Of a stretch of 64,000 bases of DNA, positions 10,301 through 18,884 are shown in pieces. Source of the stretch: an uncultured Chloroflexota bacterium. GTDB taxonomy: Bacteria > Chloroflexota > Dehalococcoidia > CAUJGQ01. The translations under genes were made by a program, and so were the position numbers. The notes beneath the pieces were generated by a model that saw only the letters and a list, made by a program, of their open reading frames with translations, was not told where the DNA came from and ran no database searches. The stretch is taken from the NCBI GenBank assembly GCA_937879875.1, contig CALFMN010000053.1:1-64000 (forward strand), written 5' to 3'. How positions within the stretch are numbered: position 1 is the stretch's first letter; every line of letters begins with the position of its first letter.

Positions 10301-11152
10301 ATGAGCGAGCTTTTGCCGGAACTCTCGGCGGCGGCCGGCGCCTTTCGCGCGGCGATCACGCGGGAGGGTGGGGTCGATCTGTTCGACGCGGCTCTGGCGA
10401 TGGGCCGCATTGCGGATACCAGCCTGGACCTTGCCGCCGCCCGCGCAGCGCTCGATGGGCTGTGCGCGGCGGTCGCCGATGAACTTTCGCGCGACAGCGA
10501 CCTGGACCGCGTGGCGGCGTTGAACCGCGCGCTGTTCGATCGGCGCGGATTCAGCGGCAATCGCGAGCAGTACGGCGACCCGCGCAACGGCTACCTGCAC
10601 GAAACCGTGGCGCGCCGCTGCGGGCTGCCGATCACGCTGGCGCTGGTCTACCTCGCGGCCGGGCGGCGATCGGGGCTGACGCTGGAAGGTGTCGGTTTCC
10701 CGGGCCACTTTTTGGTCCGCGTCGGTGAGCCGCCGGATCGCTTTCAGTACCTCGATCCGTTCAATGGCGGCAGCGAGATCCCGCGGGAGGCGCTGGCCGG
10801 GCTGCTGCGCCGCCAGGGCGGCGATCCCGAGCGCCAACTCGAGATGTTCCTCGCCGCGGTGACACCGCGGCAGATCCTCGCCCGCATGCTGATGAACCTC
10901 AAGAGCATGTACCGCGAGCGGCGCGAAATGCAGCGCTGCCGTGACGCGGTCGAGCTGCTGCTGGTGCTGACGCCGTGGGCGGCGGCGGAGTGGCGGGACT
11001 TCGGGCTGCTCAGCGGCTATCTTGGCGCCGGCGCGGCCGCGCAGACCGCGCTCTCCCGCTATCTTGAGCTGGCGCCTGACGCCGCCGACGCGGACAGCAT
11101 CCGCGCGCGGCTGGACGCGTTGAACTCCGCGGACAACGAGGGCGGCGCCTGA
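10301..11152 (+). CDS. SirB1-family transglutaminase-like/TPR protein
   Basis: 283 residues. The SirB1 N-terminal domain (a degenerate transglutaminase-like fold) is seen in LNRALFDRRGFSGN, the NGYLHETVARRCGLPITLALVY block and VGFPGHFLVRV; a C-terminal TPR-like helical region follows. Family members are often next to prmC or kdsA in proteobacteria and their biochemical role is unsettled. The chosen ATG (10301) begins MSELLPELS; a longer frame from 10250 has no ribosome site. Confidence 0.82.
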   Translation: MSELLPELSAAAGAFRAAITREGGVDLFDAALAMGRIADTSLDLAAARAALDGLCAAVADELSRDSDLDRVAALNRALFDRRGFSGNREQYGDPRNGYLHETVARRCGLPITLALVYLAAGRRSGLTLEGVGFPGHFLVRVGEPPDRFQYLDPFNGGSEIPREALAGLLRRQGGDPERQLEMFLAAVTPRQILARMLMNLKSMYRERREMQRCRDAVELLLVLTPWAAAEWRDFGLLSGYLGAGAAAQTALSRYLELAPDAADADSIRARLDALNSADNEGGA

Positions 11153-11230
11153 ATCTGGGCCGCGCGCTGCGCGTACCACGCCCGATCCGTGCAGCCTGAT
11201 GTGCCCGGGAAGCTTCGTGCGGCGGAGAGA

Positions 11231-11239
11231 TGCTAGGAT
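11231..11239 (+). promoter_or_regulatory. Extended -10 promoter of the phosphodiesterase gene
   Basis: TGC-TAGGAT, an extended -10 element 35 bases before the GTG at 11274. It supports that GTG over upstream start codons. Confidence 0.35.
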
Positions 11240-11273
11240 GTGCCTCAGAGGCTCGCAGGACGAGCCGTGCTGC

Positions 11274-11993
11274 GTGGAGCGCGTTCAACTCTTGATCACC
11301 GGTCCCGAGTCCGGCTCTCCTGTTGTTCCGGCAGCCGTCAGTCAGTCGCCGCACGTCGCCCGCATCGCCCACGGTGCAGGTAATGACCGTCGCGCCCTGA
11401 GGAAGGCGATCGACGCGCAGGTCGACTGGATCGAGGTCGATCTCTGGTACGCCTGGGGACGCCTCGTCGCCCGCCACGAGCGCGGCGTCTGGCGCCTGCC
11501 CGTCGTCTACGATAAGTGGAACGTGCGCCTGCTGCGTGGACGGCTGCTCGATCTGGATGACCTGATCGAGCAAACCGCGGGCGGTCCGCAGCTCTTTCTC
11601 GACCTGAAAGGCACCAGTGCACGCCTGCCGGGCGCGATCGTGCGCACGCTGCAACGCCACGGCGCCTGCGAGCGCGCCGCGGTTTGCGGGCAGTACTGGC
11701 CGCCGCTGGACGCCATCGCCGCTGACGAGCCGCGCATTCGCGTCTTCCACTCGCTGGGCCGGCCGGAGCACGTGCGGCAGCATCTGGATCGCCTAGATCG
11801 GCAGACCGTCTCGCAGGGCGTCTCCGTTGCGCACTGGCTGTTGACGCCGGAAATCGCCGCACAGTTGCGGCAGGACGGTCGGCAGGTCTTCGCCTGGACC
11901 GTGAATGAGCGAACCCGTGCCTCAACCCTGGTTGAGTGGGGCGTGGATGGCGTGATCAGCGACCGGCTCGACGTGCTCGCCGCACTGCCCTGA
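11274..11993 (+). CDS. Glycerophosphodiester phosphodiesterase-like protein
   Basis: 239 residues with the GDPD TIM-barrel pattern: RIAHGAGN at the first strand, DWIEVDLWYAWG (Glu-Asp metal site), VARHE, LFLDLKG and the closing FAWTVNERT and GVDGVISDRLDVL. Family enzymes cleave glycerophosphodiesters. The usual HRG first motif is AHG-A here and the enzyme is slightly short, so substrate range is uncertain. GTG at 11274 is preferred because the promoter-like TGCTAGGAT at 11231 lies upstream of it. The 3' end overlaps the convergent ModE-like gene by 72 bases. Confidence 0.75.
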   Translation: MERVQLLITGPESGSPVVPAAVSQSPHVARIAHGAGNDRRALRKAIDAQVDWIEVDLWYAWGRLVARHERGVWRLPVVYDKWNVRLLRGRLLDLDDLIEQTAGGPQLFLDLKGTSARLPGAIVRTLQRHGACERAAVCGQYWPPLDAIAADEPRIRVFHSLGRPEHVRQHLDRLDRQTVSQGVSVAHWLLTPEIAAQLRQDGRQVFAWTVNERTRASTLVEWGVDGVISDRLDVLAALP

Positions 11994-12338
11994 CCCGCCG
12001 CCCGGCACAGCGCCGAAATGCTGCGCGTAGAGCACGCCCGCGGCTTCTGCGACGGCAGCGGCAAAACGCGCGTAGCGATCGATCAGATCGACGCCGGCCG
12101 GCGTCAGCCGCGAGCGGCCACCGCCCACGCCGCCGACGTCACTCTCGAGCACGGCGATGCCGAGGTTCGCTTCCAGCTCGCGGACTTTGCCCCAGGCGCG
12201 CCGATACGAGAGTCCCATGGCGGCGGCGGCCTGCGCCAGCGAACCGGTCTCATGCACGAGCAGCAACAGCCGCGCACGATAATCGCTCAGCGTGACTCTG
12301 CCGTCGCATTCGAGCCAGAGCTTGATCCGAGGTTCCAC
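11922..12338 (-). CDS. ModE-like winged-helix transcriptional regulator (DNA-binding domain only)
   Basis: 138 residues matching the N-terminal DNA-binding domain of ModE/LysR-type regulators: TGSLAQAAAAMGLSYRRAW (helix-turn-helix), KVRELEANLGIAVLES, then GGVGGGRSRLTPAG. The molybdate-binding MOP domains of full ModE are missing, as in the many stand-alone ModE-N proteins. It probably controls molybdate uptake or cofactor genes. The GTG at 12338 follows the MarR gene by 20 bases on the same strand. A MocA-like gene 3 kb away fits a molybdenum theme. Confidence 0.8.
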   Translation of the reverse strand: MEPRIKLWLECDGRVTLSDYRARLLLLVHETGSLAQAAAAMGLSYRRAWGKVRELEANLGIAVLESDVGGVGGGRSRLTPAGVDLIDRYARFAAAVAEAAGVLYAQHFGAVPGGGSGQCGEHVEPVADHAIHAPLNQG

Positions 12339-12358
12339 CGCAGCCGCCTCGCTCGTAC

Positions 12359-12823
12359 CTACACGGAGGCCGCCGCCGGCAGCGGAGCGCTGCGCCGGCG
12401 GGCGACCGCGATCACGTCGTCGAGTCCGTCCACGAACCGTGCCAACTGCGCGTCGCTCAGTTCGGCCAGCAGACCGCTGATCGCCTCGCGCGCCTGGCGT
12501 TCCAGATCGCCGACCGTACGTTCCCCGGCCTCGGTCAGGAAGTTGCGCACCAGGCGGCGGTCGCGCAGATCCTCCTCGCGCCGCACCAGGCCCTGATGCA
12601 CCAGCCGGTCCACCAGCCCCGTGACCGTAGACGGAGTGACGCCGAGCCGGCTGGCGATCACGCCGGAAGGAGCGCCAGGCTCGGCGCGGATCAGCACGAT
12701 CACTTTCAGCGTCGGCAGGGTGAGGCCGAGGTCGGTCCAGGCATGCAGGCGAATGGGGTCGAACAGCGTGACGGCGTACGAGAACAGAGCGATCGCGCGT
12801 TCGGTTTGGTGATCCCGGTCCAC
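12359..12823 (-). CDS. MarR-family transcriptional regulator
   Basis: 154-residue winged-helix repressor. The MarR core is clear: LPTLKVIVLIRAEPGAPSG, GVTPSTVTGLVDRLVHQGLV (recognition helix) and EEDLRDRRLVRNFLTEAG (wing). The GTG at 12823 (VDRDHQTER) is chosen because CGGAGG lies 7 bases upstream; a TTG at 12841 is less likely. It is followed by the ModE-like gene and divergent from the MidA-like methyltransferase, either of which could be a target. The ligand is unknown. Confidence 0.85.
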   Translation of the reverse strand: MDRDHQTERAIALFSYAVTLFDPIRLHAWTDLGLTLPTLKVIVLIRAEPGAPSGVIASRLGVTPSTVTGLVDRLVHQGLVRREEDLRDRRLVRNFLTEAGERTVGDLERQAREAISGLLAELSDAQLARFVDGLDDVIAVARRRSAPLPAAASV

Positions 12824-12921
12824 GGTCGCGCCTCCGTCCAATGCTCTTCGGCAGGCACCGTTGAGAGTGCGGCAACGATACGTGATGCCCGCCGGCAGGT
12901 CAATGCGTTGTCACTGGCCCC

Positions 12922-14163
12922 ATGCCTGCGACCGGCGATATTCTGCCTTTGATGAGGTTTTCGGTGTCCACTGAATTCCATTCGGCTGCCGGCGGGCTGG
13001 ATGCTGCCTTCGGTTTCGCAACGGAGAACGCCGTCCTGCGCCAATACGTTACGGCCCAGTTGCGAGAGCGCGGTGTCCTGACCTTCCGCCAGTTCATGCA
13101 AATGGCACTCTACCATCCAGACGAGGGCTACTATCGCCGTCGCGATCCGATCGGCGCCCGCGGCGACTATCTCACCAGCCCCGAACTGCACCCGCTGTTC
13201 GGCGCCCTGCTGCGCCGCCAGCTTGCCGAGATGTGGGAAGCGCTCGACCGGCCTGCCGCGTTCTCGCTGATCGAGATGGGCGCCGGCTCCGGTACGCTCG
13301 CCCGCGCGATCCTTGCGGGGCGCGATTCCGGCGGATTTGACGCGGCGCTGCGCTATACGATCGTCGAGCCGGACGGTCGCCTGCGCGAGACGCAGGCGCG
13401 CACCCTCGGCTCGCTCGCGTCCGCCGTTTCCTGGCAGGACGCGCTGGCAACGCAGCCCCCCGATGCTTACGGCTGCCTGCTGAGCAACGAGCTGATCGAC
13501 AGCTTTCCCGTGCATCGCGTGATCGTGCGCGACGGGCGGCTGCGCGAGCTGCTGGTCGGCATGGAGAACGAGCGCTTCATCGACGTCGAAGGCCAGCTTT
13601 CCACCCCGGCGCTTGCTGAGTATTTCGCGCGAATCGGCGTGCTGCCGGGGGAAGGCTGCATCGCCGAGGTCAACCTCGACGCGCTGGAGTGGATGCGCGC
13701 CGCGGCGCGAGCGATCGGCCGCGGCTTCGTGCTGACCCTGGACTACGGCCATCCGGCCCGCCAGTTGTACGCGCCCTGGCGGCGGCAGGGCACGCTGCTC
13801 TGCTACAGCCGGCACACGGTCCATGCCGATCCGTATGTGCGAATCGGGCAGCAGGATCTCACCGCGCACGTGGACTTCACCGCGCTGGCGCTCGCGGGCG
13901 AGGCGGCCGGCTTGCAGACGCTGGGTTTCACCAGCCAGCAGCGCTTTCTCTCCGCACTCGGCATCGCCGAGGCGCTGGCGGGCGGGCCGGGCGGCAACCT
14001 GCCGCTGGAAGAGTACCTGGCGCGGCGGCGCGCCGTCGCAGATCTGCTCAATCCCGAGGGGTTGGGCCGTGTGCGCGTGCTGGCGCAGGGCAAAGCCGCG
14101 GGCAGCCCCGGCCTGCGCGGCTTTGCGCAGGACAACGAGGTCGAGGCGCTGTGGACGCGCTGA
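12922..14163 (+). CDS. MidA/NDUFAF7-family SAM-dependent methyltransferase (COG1565)
   Basis: 413 residues. Typical blocks are FRQFMQMALYHPDEGYYRRR, GARGDYLTSPELHPLFG and the SAM-binding IEMGAGSGTLARAIL, followed by CLLSNELIDSFPVHR and FVLTLDYGH. The mitochondrial relative NDUFAF7 methylates an arginine of complex I; the bacterial role is less defined. The start is unsure: ATG 12922 or 12952 (MRFSVSTEF), neither with a good ribosome site. The stop overlaps the start of the peroxiredoxin at 14151, so translation is probably coupled. Confidence 0.85.
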   Translation: MPATGDILPLMRFSVSTEFHSAAGGLDAAFGFATENAVLRQYVTAQLRERGVLTFRQFMQMALYHPDEGYYRRRDPIGARGDYLTSPELHPLFGALLRRQLAEMWEALDRPAAFSLIEMGAGSGTLARAILAGRDSGGFDAALRYTIVEPDGRLRETQARTLGSLASAVSWQDALATQPPDAYGCLLSNELIDSFPVHRVIVRDGRLRELLVGMENERFIDVEGQLSTPALAEYFARIGVLPGEGCIAEVNLDALEWMRAAARAIGRGFVLTLDYGHPARQLYAPWRRQGTLLCYSRHTVHADPYVRIGQQDLTAHVDFTALALAGEAAGLQTLGFTSQQRFLSALGIAEALAGGPGGNLPLEEYLARRRAVADLLNPEGLGRVRVLAQGKAAGSPGLRGFAQDNEVEALWTR

Positions 14164-14612
14164 CGGTGGGGCAGGCCGCGCCCCCGTTCACGCTGCCCGC
14201 ACTCGACGGCAGCGCCTCCGTGCCCGATCCGGACGGGCGGCGGCTGGTGCTGATGTTCTTTCAGGAGGCGGGTACTCCGGCGTGCACGACGCAGGTGCAG
14301 TCGCTGGCGCAGGAGGCAGAGTTGCTGGGTGAGCTGGACGCGGACGCGCTGTTCGTCAGCACCGATTCCCTCGAACGGCTGCAGGAGTTCGCGCGCGGTC
14401 TGGCGCCCGGCACGCGCCTGGCAAGCGACGCCGAGGGCGCGGTGGCGAGAGCCTACGGCGTGTACGATGAGATCAGCCGGCGGGCGCGGCGGGCCGCCTT
14501 CGTCGTCGAGGCGGACGGCACGCTCGGCCTCGCCCTGCCGTGGTACAACCCGCTGAACAGTGACCAGCTCGCGCAGATCTTCACGGCGCTGGGCCTCGAC
14601 GGCGGCGTCTGA
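14151..14612 (+). CDS. Peroxiredoxin/redoxin-domain protein
   Basis: 153-residue AhpC/TSA-like thioredoxin-fold protein. Blocks VGQAAPPFTLPALDG and LMFFQEAGTPACTTQVQSL put the peroxidatic Cys at 45; no second nearby Cys is present, so it would be a 1-Cys type or use an external thiol. GTG 14151 lies inside the end of the methyltransferase gene (13-base overlap); a GTG at 14166 is an alternative. It is followed by an Fe-S scaffold gene 13 bases on, so an oxidative-stress/Fe-S theme is plausible. Confidence 0.8.
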   Translation: MDALTVGQAAPPFTLPALDGSASVPDPDGRRLVLMFFQEAGTPACTTQVQSLAQEAELLGELDADALFVSTDSLERLQEFARGLAPGTRLASDAEGAVARAYGVYDEISRRARRAAFVVEADGTLGLALPWYNPLNSDQLAQIFTALGLDGGV

Positions 14613-14625
14613 CAGGAACCCGATC

Positions 14626-15009
14626 ATGGCCGAAGAAGCCTACAGCGAGATCGTTCTCGACCACTTTCAGAACCCGCGCAACGCCGGCACGCTCGAGCAC
14701 CCCGACGCGGTGGGCGTGACGACCAACCCCGTCTGCGGCGACACGATGAAGCTGATGCTGCGTATCGCGGGCGATGTCATTCAGGAAGCGCGCTGGCAGA
14801 CAGTCGGCTGTCCCGCCGCGATCGCCACCAGCTCGATTGCGACCGAGCTGATCGTCGGCAAAGGCCTGGCGAGCGTCGAAACACTCAGCCGCGAACAGAT
14901 CGCCGCGGCCGCGGGCGGCCTGCCCCCGAGCAAGCTGCACTGCTCGGTGCTGGCGCAGGACGCGCTGCGCAAGGCGATCCGCGCCTATCGCGCCGGGGCG
15001 GCCGTGTGA
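14626..15009 (+). CDS. IscU/NifU-type iron-sulfur cluster scaffold
   Basis: 127-residue scaffold for assembling Fe-S clusters. The three ligand cysteines and the Asp are in place: Cys37 and Asp39 in NPVCGDT, Cys62 in VGCPAAIATSS and Cys106 in PSKLHCSVLA. It starts MAEEAYSEIVLDHFQNPRN like IscU. No cysteine desulfurase (iscS or sufS) gene is seen next to it. It lies 13 bases after the redoxin gene and overlaps the MocA-like gene by 4 bases (GTGA), so the three form one unit. Confidence 0.93.
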   Translation: MAEEAYSEIVLDHFQNPRNAGTLEHPDAVGVTTNPVCGDTMKLMLRIAGDVIQEARWQTVGCPAAIATSSIATELIVGKGLASVETLSREQIAAAAGGLPPSKLHCSVLAQDALRKAIRAYRAGAAV

Positions 15010-15611
15010 ACGACGCCGCGCCCGTTGCCGGGGTGCTGCTCGCCGCCGGCCTCTCGACGCGCATGGGCACGCCCAAAGCGCTGCTCGACTGGCAAGGCCG
15101 GCCGCTCGTCGCCTACCAGCTCGAACAACTGAAGCTGGCAGGTTGCGATCCGCTGTTGCTGGTCAGCGGGCACGCGAGCGCAGCGATCGAGGCCGCGGCC
15201 GCCGGAAGCGGCGCGACGGTCGTGCGCAATCCGGCCTATCGCGATGGTCGCGCCACGTCGGTACGCGCGGCGGCGCAAGCGCTGCCGGAGGGTGTCGGCG
15301 CCGTTCTGCTGCTCAATGTCGACCAGCCGCGCCGCGCCGAGACGCTCGCGCGGCTGATCGCGGCGCACCGGCGCGTCGGACGCGCGATCACGGTGCCCGT
15401 GTTTGCAGGCAGGCGCGGGCACCCGGCGATCTTCGCAGGCTCGTTGCTGCCCGAACTGCGTGCGGTCGACGACGCCAGCGAAGGGCTGCGGGCCGTCTCG
15501 CGGCGCCACGCCGCCGACCGCGAGGAGATCGCCTTTCCGAGCGAAGAAGTGCTTTTGGACTGCAATGATCCGGCGGCCTACGAGCGTGCACTCGCGTTCT
15601 GGACGCGCTGA
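15006..15611 (+). CDS. MobA-like NTP transferase (MocA/molybdenum-cofactor cytidylyltransferase type)
   Basis: 201 residues. The nucleotidyltransferase signature is VAGVLLAAGLSTRMGTPKALL at the N-terminus, followed by NVDQPRRAETLARLI and RRGHPAIFAGSLLPEL, as in MocA, which makes molybdopterin cytosine dinucleotide. No xanthine-dehydrogenase-type enzyme is in the window, so its client is elsewhere. The GTG start overlaps the stop of the Fe-S scaffold. The 3' end overlaps the convergent MarR gene by 34 bases. Confidence 0.82.
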   Translation: MNDAAPVAGVLLAAGLSTRMGTPKALLDWQGRPLVAYQLEQLKLAGCDPLLLVSGHASAAIEAAAAGSGATVVRNPAYRDGRATSVRAAAQALPEGVGAVLLLNVDQPRRAETLARLIAAHRRVGRAITVPVFAGRRGHPAIFAGSLLPELRAVDDASEGLRAVSRRHAADREEIAFPSEEVLLDCNDPAAYERALAFWTR

Positions 15612-16117
15612 TGTGCGCGGCGGCCGTTGGCGAGCAGCGGCTCGTGGTCGCGCGCCGTCTCGTGTCCGGGAGCGCCGGCCGCCGTATCGGCGCTGAGGGC
15701 CGCGGCCAACTCGCCAAGGGTGCGCATCAGCTCGCGGCGGCTGCCGGCCGAGAGACGGCGCAGCACTGGCTCGCAGCGCTCGGCAGAGGCCGTACACAGC
15801 TCCGCGATCACCTCGCGGCCGGCGTCGCTCAGCACAACCCGCACGACGCGCCGATCGACGCGATCGGCCGTGCGTGTAATCCAGCCACGGCGCTCCAGCC
15901 GGTCGAGAATGCCGGTGATGTTTGGCGGCGAAACGGCCATCTGCTCGGCCAGCCAGCTCACGCGCGCGCTGCCGCGCTCGCCCAGGATCAGCAGCACCTT
16001 GAGCTGCGGCATCGTCAGGCTTACACGCGCCCAGCGTTCCGAGCCGGCGACCAGCAGATCAAACAGCACGCCGCCCAGCCGCTCAATCAGCTCACGATCG
16101 ACCCGCGCTTCGCTCAT
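15578..16117 (-). CDS. MarR-family transcriptional regulator (second)
   Basis: 179 residues. MarR core: LTMPQLKVLLILGERGSA, WLAEQMAVSPPNITGILDRLERRGWI and TRTADRVDRRVVRVVLSDAG. The C-terminus is extended by about 30 residues rich in Ala, His and Arg. ATG 16117 (MSEARVDREL) is chosen over the longer frame to 16237, which would cover the palindrome at 16205. It is divergent from the branched-chain dehydrogenase operon (277-base gap with two small palindromes), making that operon its most likely target. Confidence 0.85.
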   Translation of the reverse strand: MSEARVDRELIERLGGVLFDLLVAGSERWARVSLTMPQLKVLLILGERGSARVSWLAEQMAVSPPNITGILDRLERRGWITRTADRVDRRVVRVVLSDAGREVIAELCTASAERCEPVLRRLSAGSRRELMRTLGELAAALSADTAAGAPGHETARDHEPLLANGRRAHQRVQNASARS

Positions 16118-16204
16118 CGCCGGCGCTTTCAGTGGGAACCCGGGCCGCAGGCGGCGACTGGTTTCCCGAGTCTTCGTAGTTCGTGCGGGGATAATGGATC
16201 GTTC

Positions 16205-16216
16205 CAGTATGTACTG
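16205..16216. promoter_or_regulatory. Candidate MarR operator 1
   Basis: Palindrome CAGTA-TG-TACTG in the divergent region between the MarR gene and the dehydrogenase operon. Size and position fit a MarR dimer site. Confidence 0.35.
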
Positions 16217-16335
16217 AGCGGCGCGCCGCCCCGCCATGCATCGATAGGGCTATTCGCCGCGCCAGGACCGTGTAATCCCGCCTGGCATCGACGGCCTGCT
16301 GCCGCGGCATCTCACGGGCACCCCTGAGGCGGGTG

Positions 16336-16352
16336 TAGACTGAGTATATCAG
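16336..16352 (+). promoter_or_regulatory. Candidate -10 box and MarR operator 2
   Basis: TAGACT (16336-16341), a -10-like hexamer, overlaps CTGA-GTATA-TCAG (16340-16352), an inverted repeat with 4-base arms, 42 bases before the GTG of the E3 gene. A repressor here would block that operon. No good -35 box is visible. Confidence 0.35.
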
Positions 16353-16393
16353 CGCGGCGGTCTTCGCCGGTCGCGCGGCTCGCTGGTGACGGC

Positions 16394-17788
16394 GTGGATC
16401 CGTTCGATGTCGTAGTAATCGGCGGCGGCTGGGGCGGTTACACCGCCGCGGTCCGGGCGCGGCAGCATGGCCTGTCGGCCGCGCTGGTCGAACGCGACAA
16501 GCTCGGCGGCACCTGTCTGCACCGCGGCTGCATTCCCACCAAAGTCCTGCTGCAATCCGCTGAACATCTGGACCTCGCCCGCCGCCTGGTCGAGTTCGGC
16601 GTGGAGGTTGGCGAGCCAGCGTTCGTCTACGAGACGGTGCGCACGCGCAAAGACGAGGTCGTCGGTCAGCTCTTCCGCGGCTTGCAGCAACTGGTCAAGG
16701 CGAACGGCGTGGAGATCGTGGCCGGCAGCGGCTCGCTGGCGGGCGCGAACGCCGTGCGCGTGCAGCGGGACGGCCAGCAGCGGGAGCTGCACGCCCGCAA
16801 CCTGATCGTGGCGACGGGATCGCGACCGAAGCGGCTGCCGGGAATCGAAACCGACGGCCGCTGGATTATCGACAGCGATCAGGCGCTCGACCTCGACCAT
16901 GTGCCGGCCTCGGTGGTGATTCTCGGCGCGGGCGCGGTCGGCACCGAGTTCGCCTCGTTCTACCGCGATGCCGGCGCCGAGGTCACGCTGGTCGAGATGC
17001 TGCCGGCCGTCTTGCCGCTGGAGGACAAGGACATCTCGGCGCTGCTGGGGCGCCTGCTGGCCAAACGCGGCGTTCGCGTGCTGACCGACGCGGCGGCAGT
17101 ACTCGACACGATTCGACCGGCCGAGGGCGGCGTCGAGCTGGACGTACGTACGGGCGACAAGACCGAGCACCTGCGCGCCGAGTGCCTGTTGATCGCCACG
17201 GGGCGCGAGCCGCTTACCGCCGGCATCGGCCTGGAAGAGGCCGGCGTGAAGCTGGAGCGCGGCTTCGCAGTCGTGGACGCGGCGATGCGGACGAACGCGC
17301 CGGGCGTCTTCGCCGTGGGCGATATCACGGGCAACCTCCTGCTCGCGCATGTCGCGGCCGCGCAGGGAGTACTCGCCGCGGACACGATCGCCGGCGTCGC
17401 CGGCGCACCGGTGGACTACCCCCGGCTGCCGCGGGCGACCTACTGCCGGCCGCAGGTCGCAAGCGTCGGCCTCACCGAGCAGCAGGCGACGGAGGCCGGT
17501 CGCCGTATCAAGACCGGCCGCGCCCACCTGCGGGCGAATGGCAAGGCGCTGATCCTCGGGGAGCCGGACGGCCTGGTCAAAGTCATCGCGGACGCGGAGA
17601 ACGACGATCTGCTCGGCCTGCATCTGATCGGCGCCGGCGTGACCGAGATGGTAGCCGAGGGCGCGCTGGCGAAGTTCCTCGACGCCAGCCTGTGGGAGCT
17701 GGCGCATTCGGTGCATCCGCACCCCACGCTCTCGGAAGCGATCGGCGAAGCTGCGCAGGCCGCCGGCCGGCCGCCGCGCAAGCTGTAA
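16394..17788 (+). CDS. lpdA: Dihydrolipoyl dehydrogenase (E3)
   Basis: 464-residue flavoprotein that reoxidises dihydrolipoamide on the E2 subunit with NAD. The FAD loop is VVIGGGWGGYTAAVRA; the redox disulfide is Cys41-Cys46 in GGTCLHRGCIPTK; the second Rossmann motif is ILGAGAVGTEFASFY; the partner-subunit catalytic His is His443 in HPHPTLSEA. It begins with GTG and lacks a strong ribosome site. It opens a four-gene operon with E1 alpha 40 bases downstream, so it serves the branched-chain 2-oxoacid dehydrogenase complex. Confidence 0.95.
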   Translation: MDPFDVVVIGGGWGGYTAAVRARQHGLSAALVERDKLGGTCLHRGCIPTKVLLQSAEHLDLARRLVEFGVEVGEPAFVYETVRTRKDEVVGQLFRGLQQLVKANGVEIVAGSGSLAGANAVRVQRDGQQRELHARNLIVATGSRPKRLPGIETDGRWIIDSDQALDLDHVPASVVILGAGAVGTEFASFYRDAGAEVTLVEMLPAVLPLEDKDISALLGRLLAKRGVRVLTDAAAVLDTIRPAEGGVELDVRTGDKTEHLRAECLLIATGREPLTAGIGLEEAGVKLERGFAVVDAAMRTNAPGVFAVGDITGNLLLAHVAAAQGVLAADTIAGVAGAPVDYPRLPRATYCRPQVASVGLTEQQATEAGRRIKTGRAHLRANGKALILGEPDGLVKVIADAENDDLLGLHLIGAGVTEMVAEGALAKFLDASLWELAHSVHPHPTLSEAIGEAAQAAGRPPRKL

Positions 17789-17828
17789 CGGTAGAAAAGC
17801 TGACAAGCAGCCGCGTCGGAGGACGCAG

Positions 17829-18884
17829 ATGACGACCGTTGAAGACCCCGGCAAGTCGGCATCGCCGCCGCATCGCGCGGCGCCGCGGGGCGCAGCCGCG
17901 CATTTTGGCATCCCCGACGCGCAGCTCGTGCAGATGTACACGCAAATGGTGCAGGCGCGGCGCATTGCCGACCGCATGGTCGTGCTGCAGCGCCAGGGGC
18001 GGGCACCATTTGTGATCTCCGGTCAGGGACAGGAAGCCTGCCAGATCGGCGCGGCCAACGCGCTCAAGCGCGGCACGGACTGGCTCTTTCCCTACTACCG
18101 CGACCTCGGCATGTGCCTCGCCTTCGGCATGACACCGGCCGAACTGTTCATGAACTTCTTCGCCAAACAGGACGACCCAAACAGCCACGGCGTACAGATG
18201 GCCGCGCACTGGAGCCGTGCCGCCTCGCGCATTGTTTCCGGCTCAAGTCCGGTAACGACCCAGCTCCTGCACGCGACCGGCTGCGCCCTGGCGGCCAAGC
18301 TGCGTAAAAAGAAGGAGGTCTGTCTCACCAGCCTCGGCGAAGGCTCGACGGCGCAGGGCGACTTCCACGAAGCGCTCAACTTTGCCGCCATTCACAAGCT
18401 GCCGGTGATCTTTTATGTCGAGAACAACGGTTATGCGATCTCCGAGCCGACGTGGAAGCAGATGGCCGTGCCCAACGTGGCCGACCGCGCCCCCGCCTAC
18501 GGCATGCGCGGCCAGGTCGTGGACGGCAACGACGTGCTGGCCGTCTACCAGACGGTGCGCTGGGCGGTGGGCGAGGCGCGACGCGGCCACGGCCCGGCGC
18601 TGATCGAGGCGAAGACGTATCGTATCGTGCCGCATTCGAGCGACGACGACGACCGGCGCTACCGCACACGCCAGGAACTGGACGAGTGGATGAAGAAGGA
18701 TCCGATCGACCGCTTCCGCAAGTACCTGCTCGACGAGGCCGTACTCAGCGCCGCGAAGATTCAGGAGATCCAGGAGACGGTGGACGCGCAGATCGCCGCC
18801 GCGATCCGCGAGGCCGAGGCCGCGCCGGATCCCGTGCCCGAGGACGCGCTGCGCCACGTCTACGCAGAGCCGGAGGCGCGCTGA
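17829..18884 (+). CDS. bkdA: 2-oxoacid dehydrogenase E1 alpha, branched-chain type
   Basis: 351-residue thiamine-diphosphate-binding subunit, which decarboxylates 2-oxoacids. The TPP motif runs from GEGSTAQGD at about 170 to ENN at 200. The branched-chain type is inferred from YRIVPHSSDDDDRRYR and from FISGQGQE-like text (VISGQGQEACQIGAANAL), both features of BCKDH alpha chains rather than pyruvate dehydrogenase. GGAGGA precedes ATG 17829. Its stop shares bases with the E1 beta start (TGATG), so translation is coupled. Confidence 0.9.
   Translation: MTTVEDPGKSASPPHRAAPRGAAAHFGIPDAQLVQMYTQMVQARRIADRMVVLQRQGRAPFVISGQGQEACQIGAANALKRGTDWLFPYYRDLGMCLAFGMTPAELFMNFFAKQDDPNSHGVQMAAHWSRAASRIVSGSSPVTTQLLHATGCALAAKLRKKKEVCLTSLGEGSTAQGDFHEALNFAAIHKLPVIFYVENNGYAISEPTWKQMAVPNVADRAPAYGMRGQVVDGNDVLAVYQTVRWAVGEARRGHGPALIEAKTYRIVPHSSDDDDRRYRTRQELDEWMKKDPIDRFRKYLLDEAVLSAAKIQEIQETVDAQIAAAIREAEAAPDPVPEDALRHVYAEPEAR

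Noticed and set aside
12861..12890. Promoter TTGAGA before the MidA-like gene
   Set aside because: No -10 hexamer at a workable distance.
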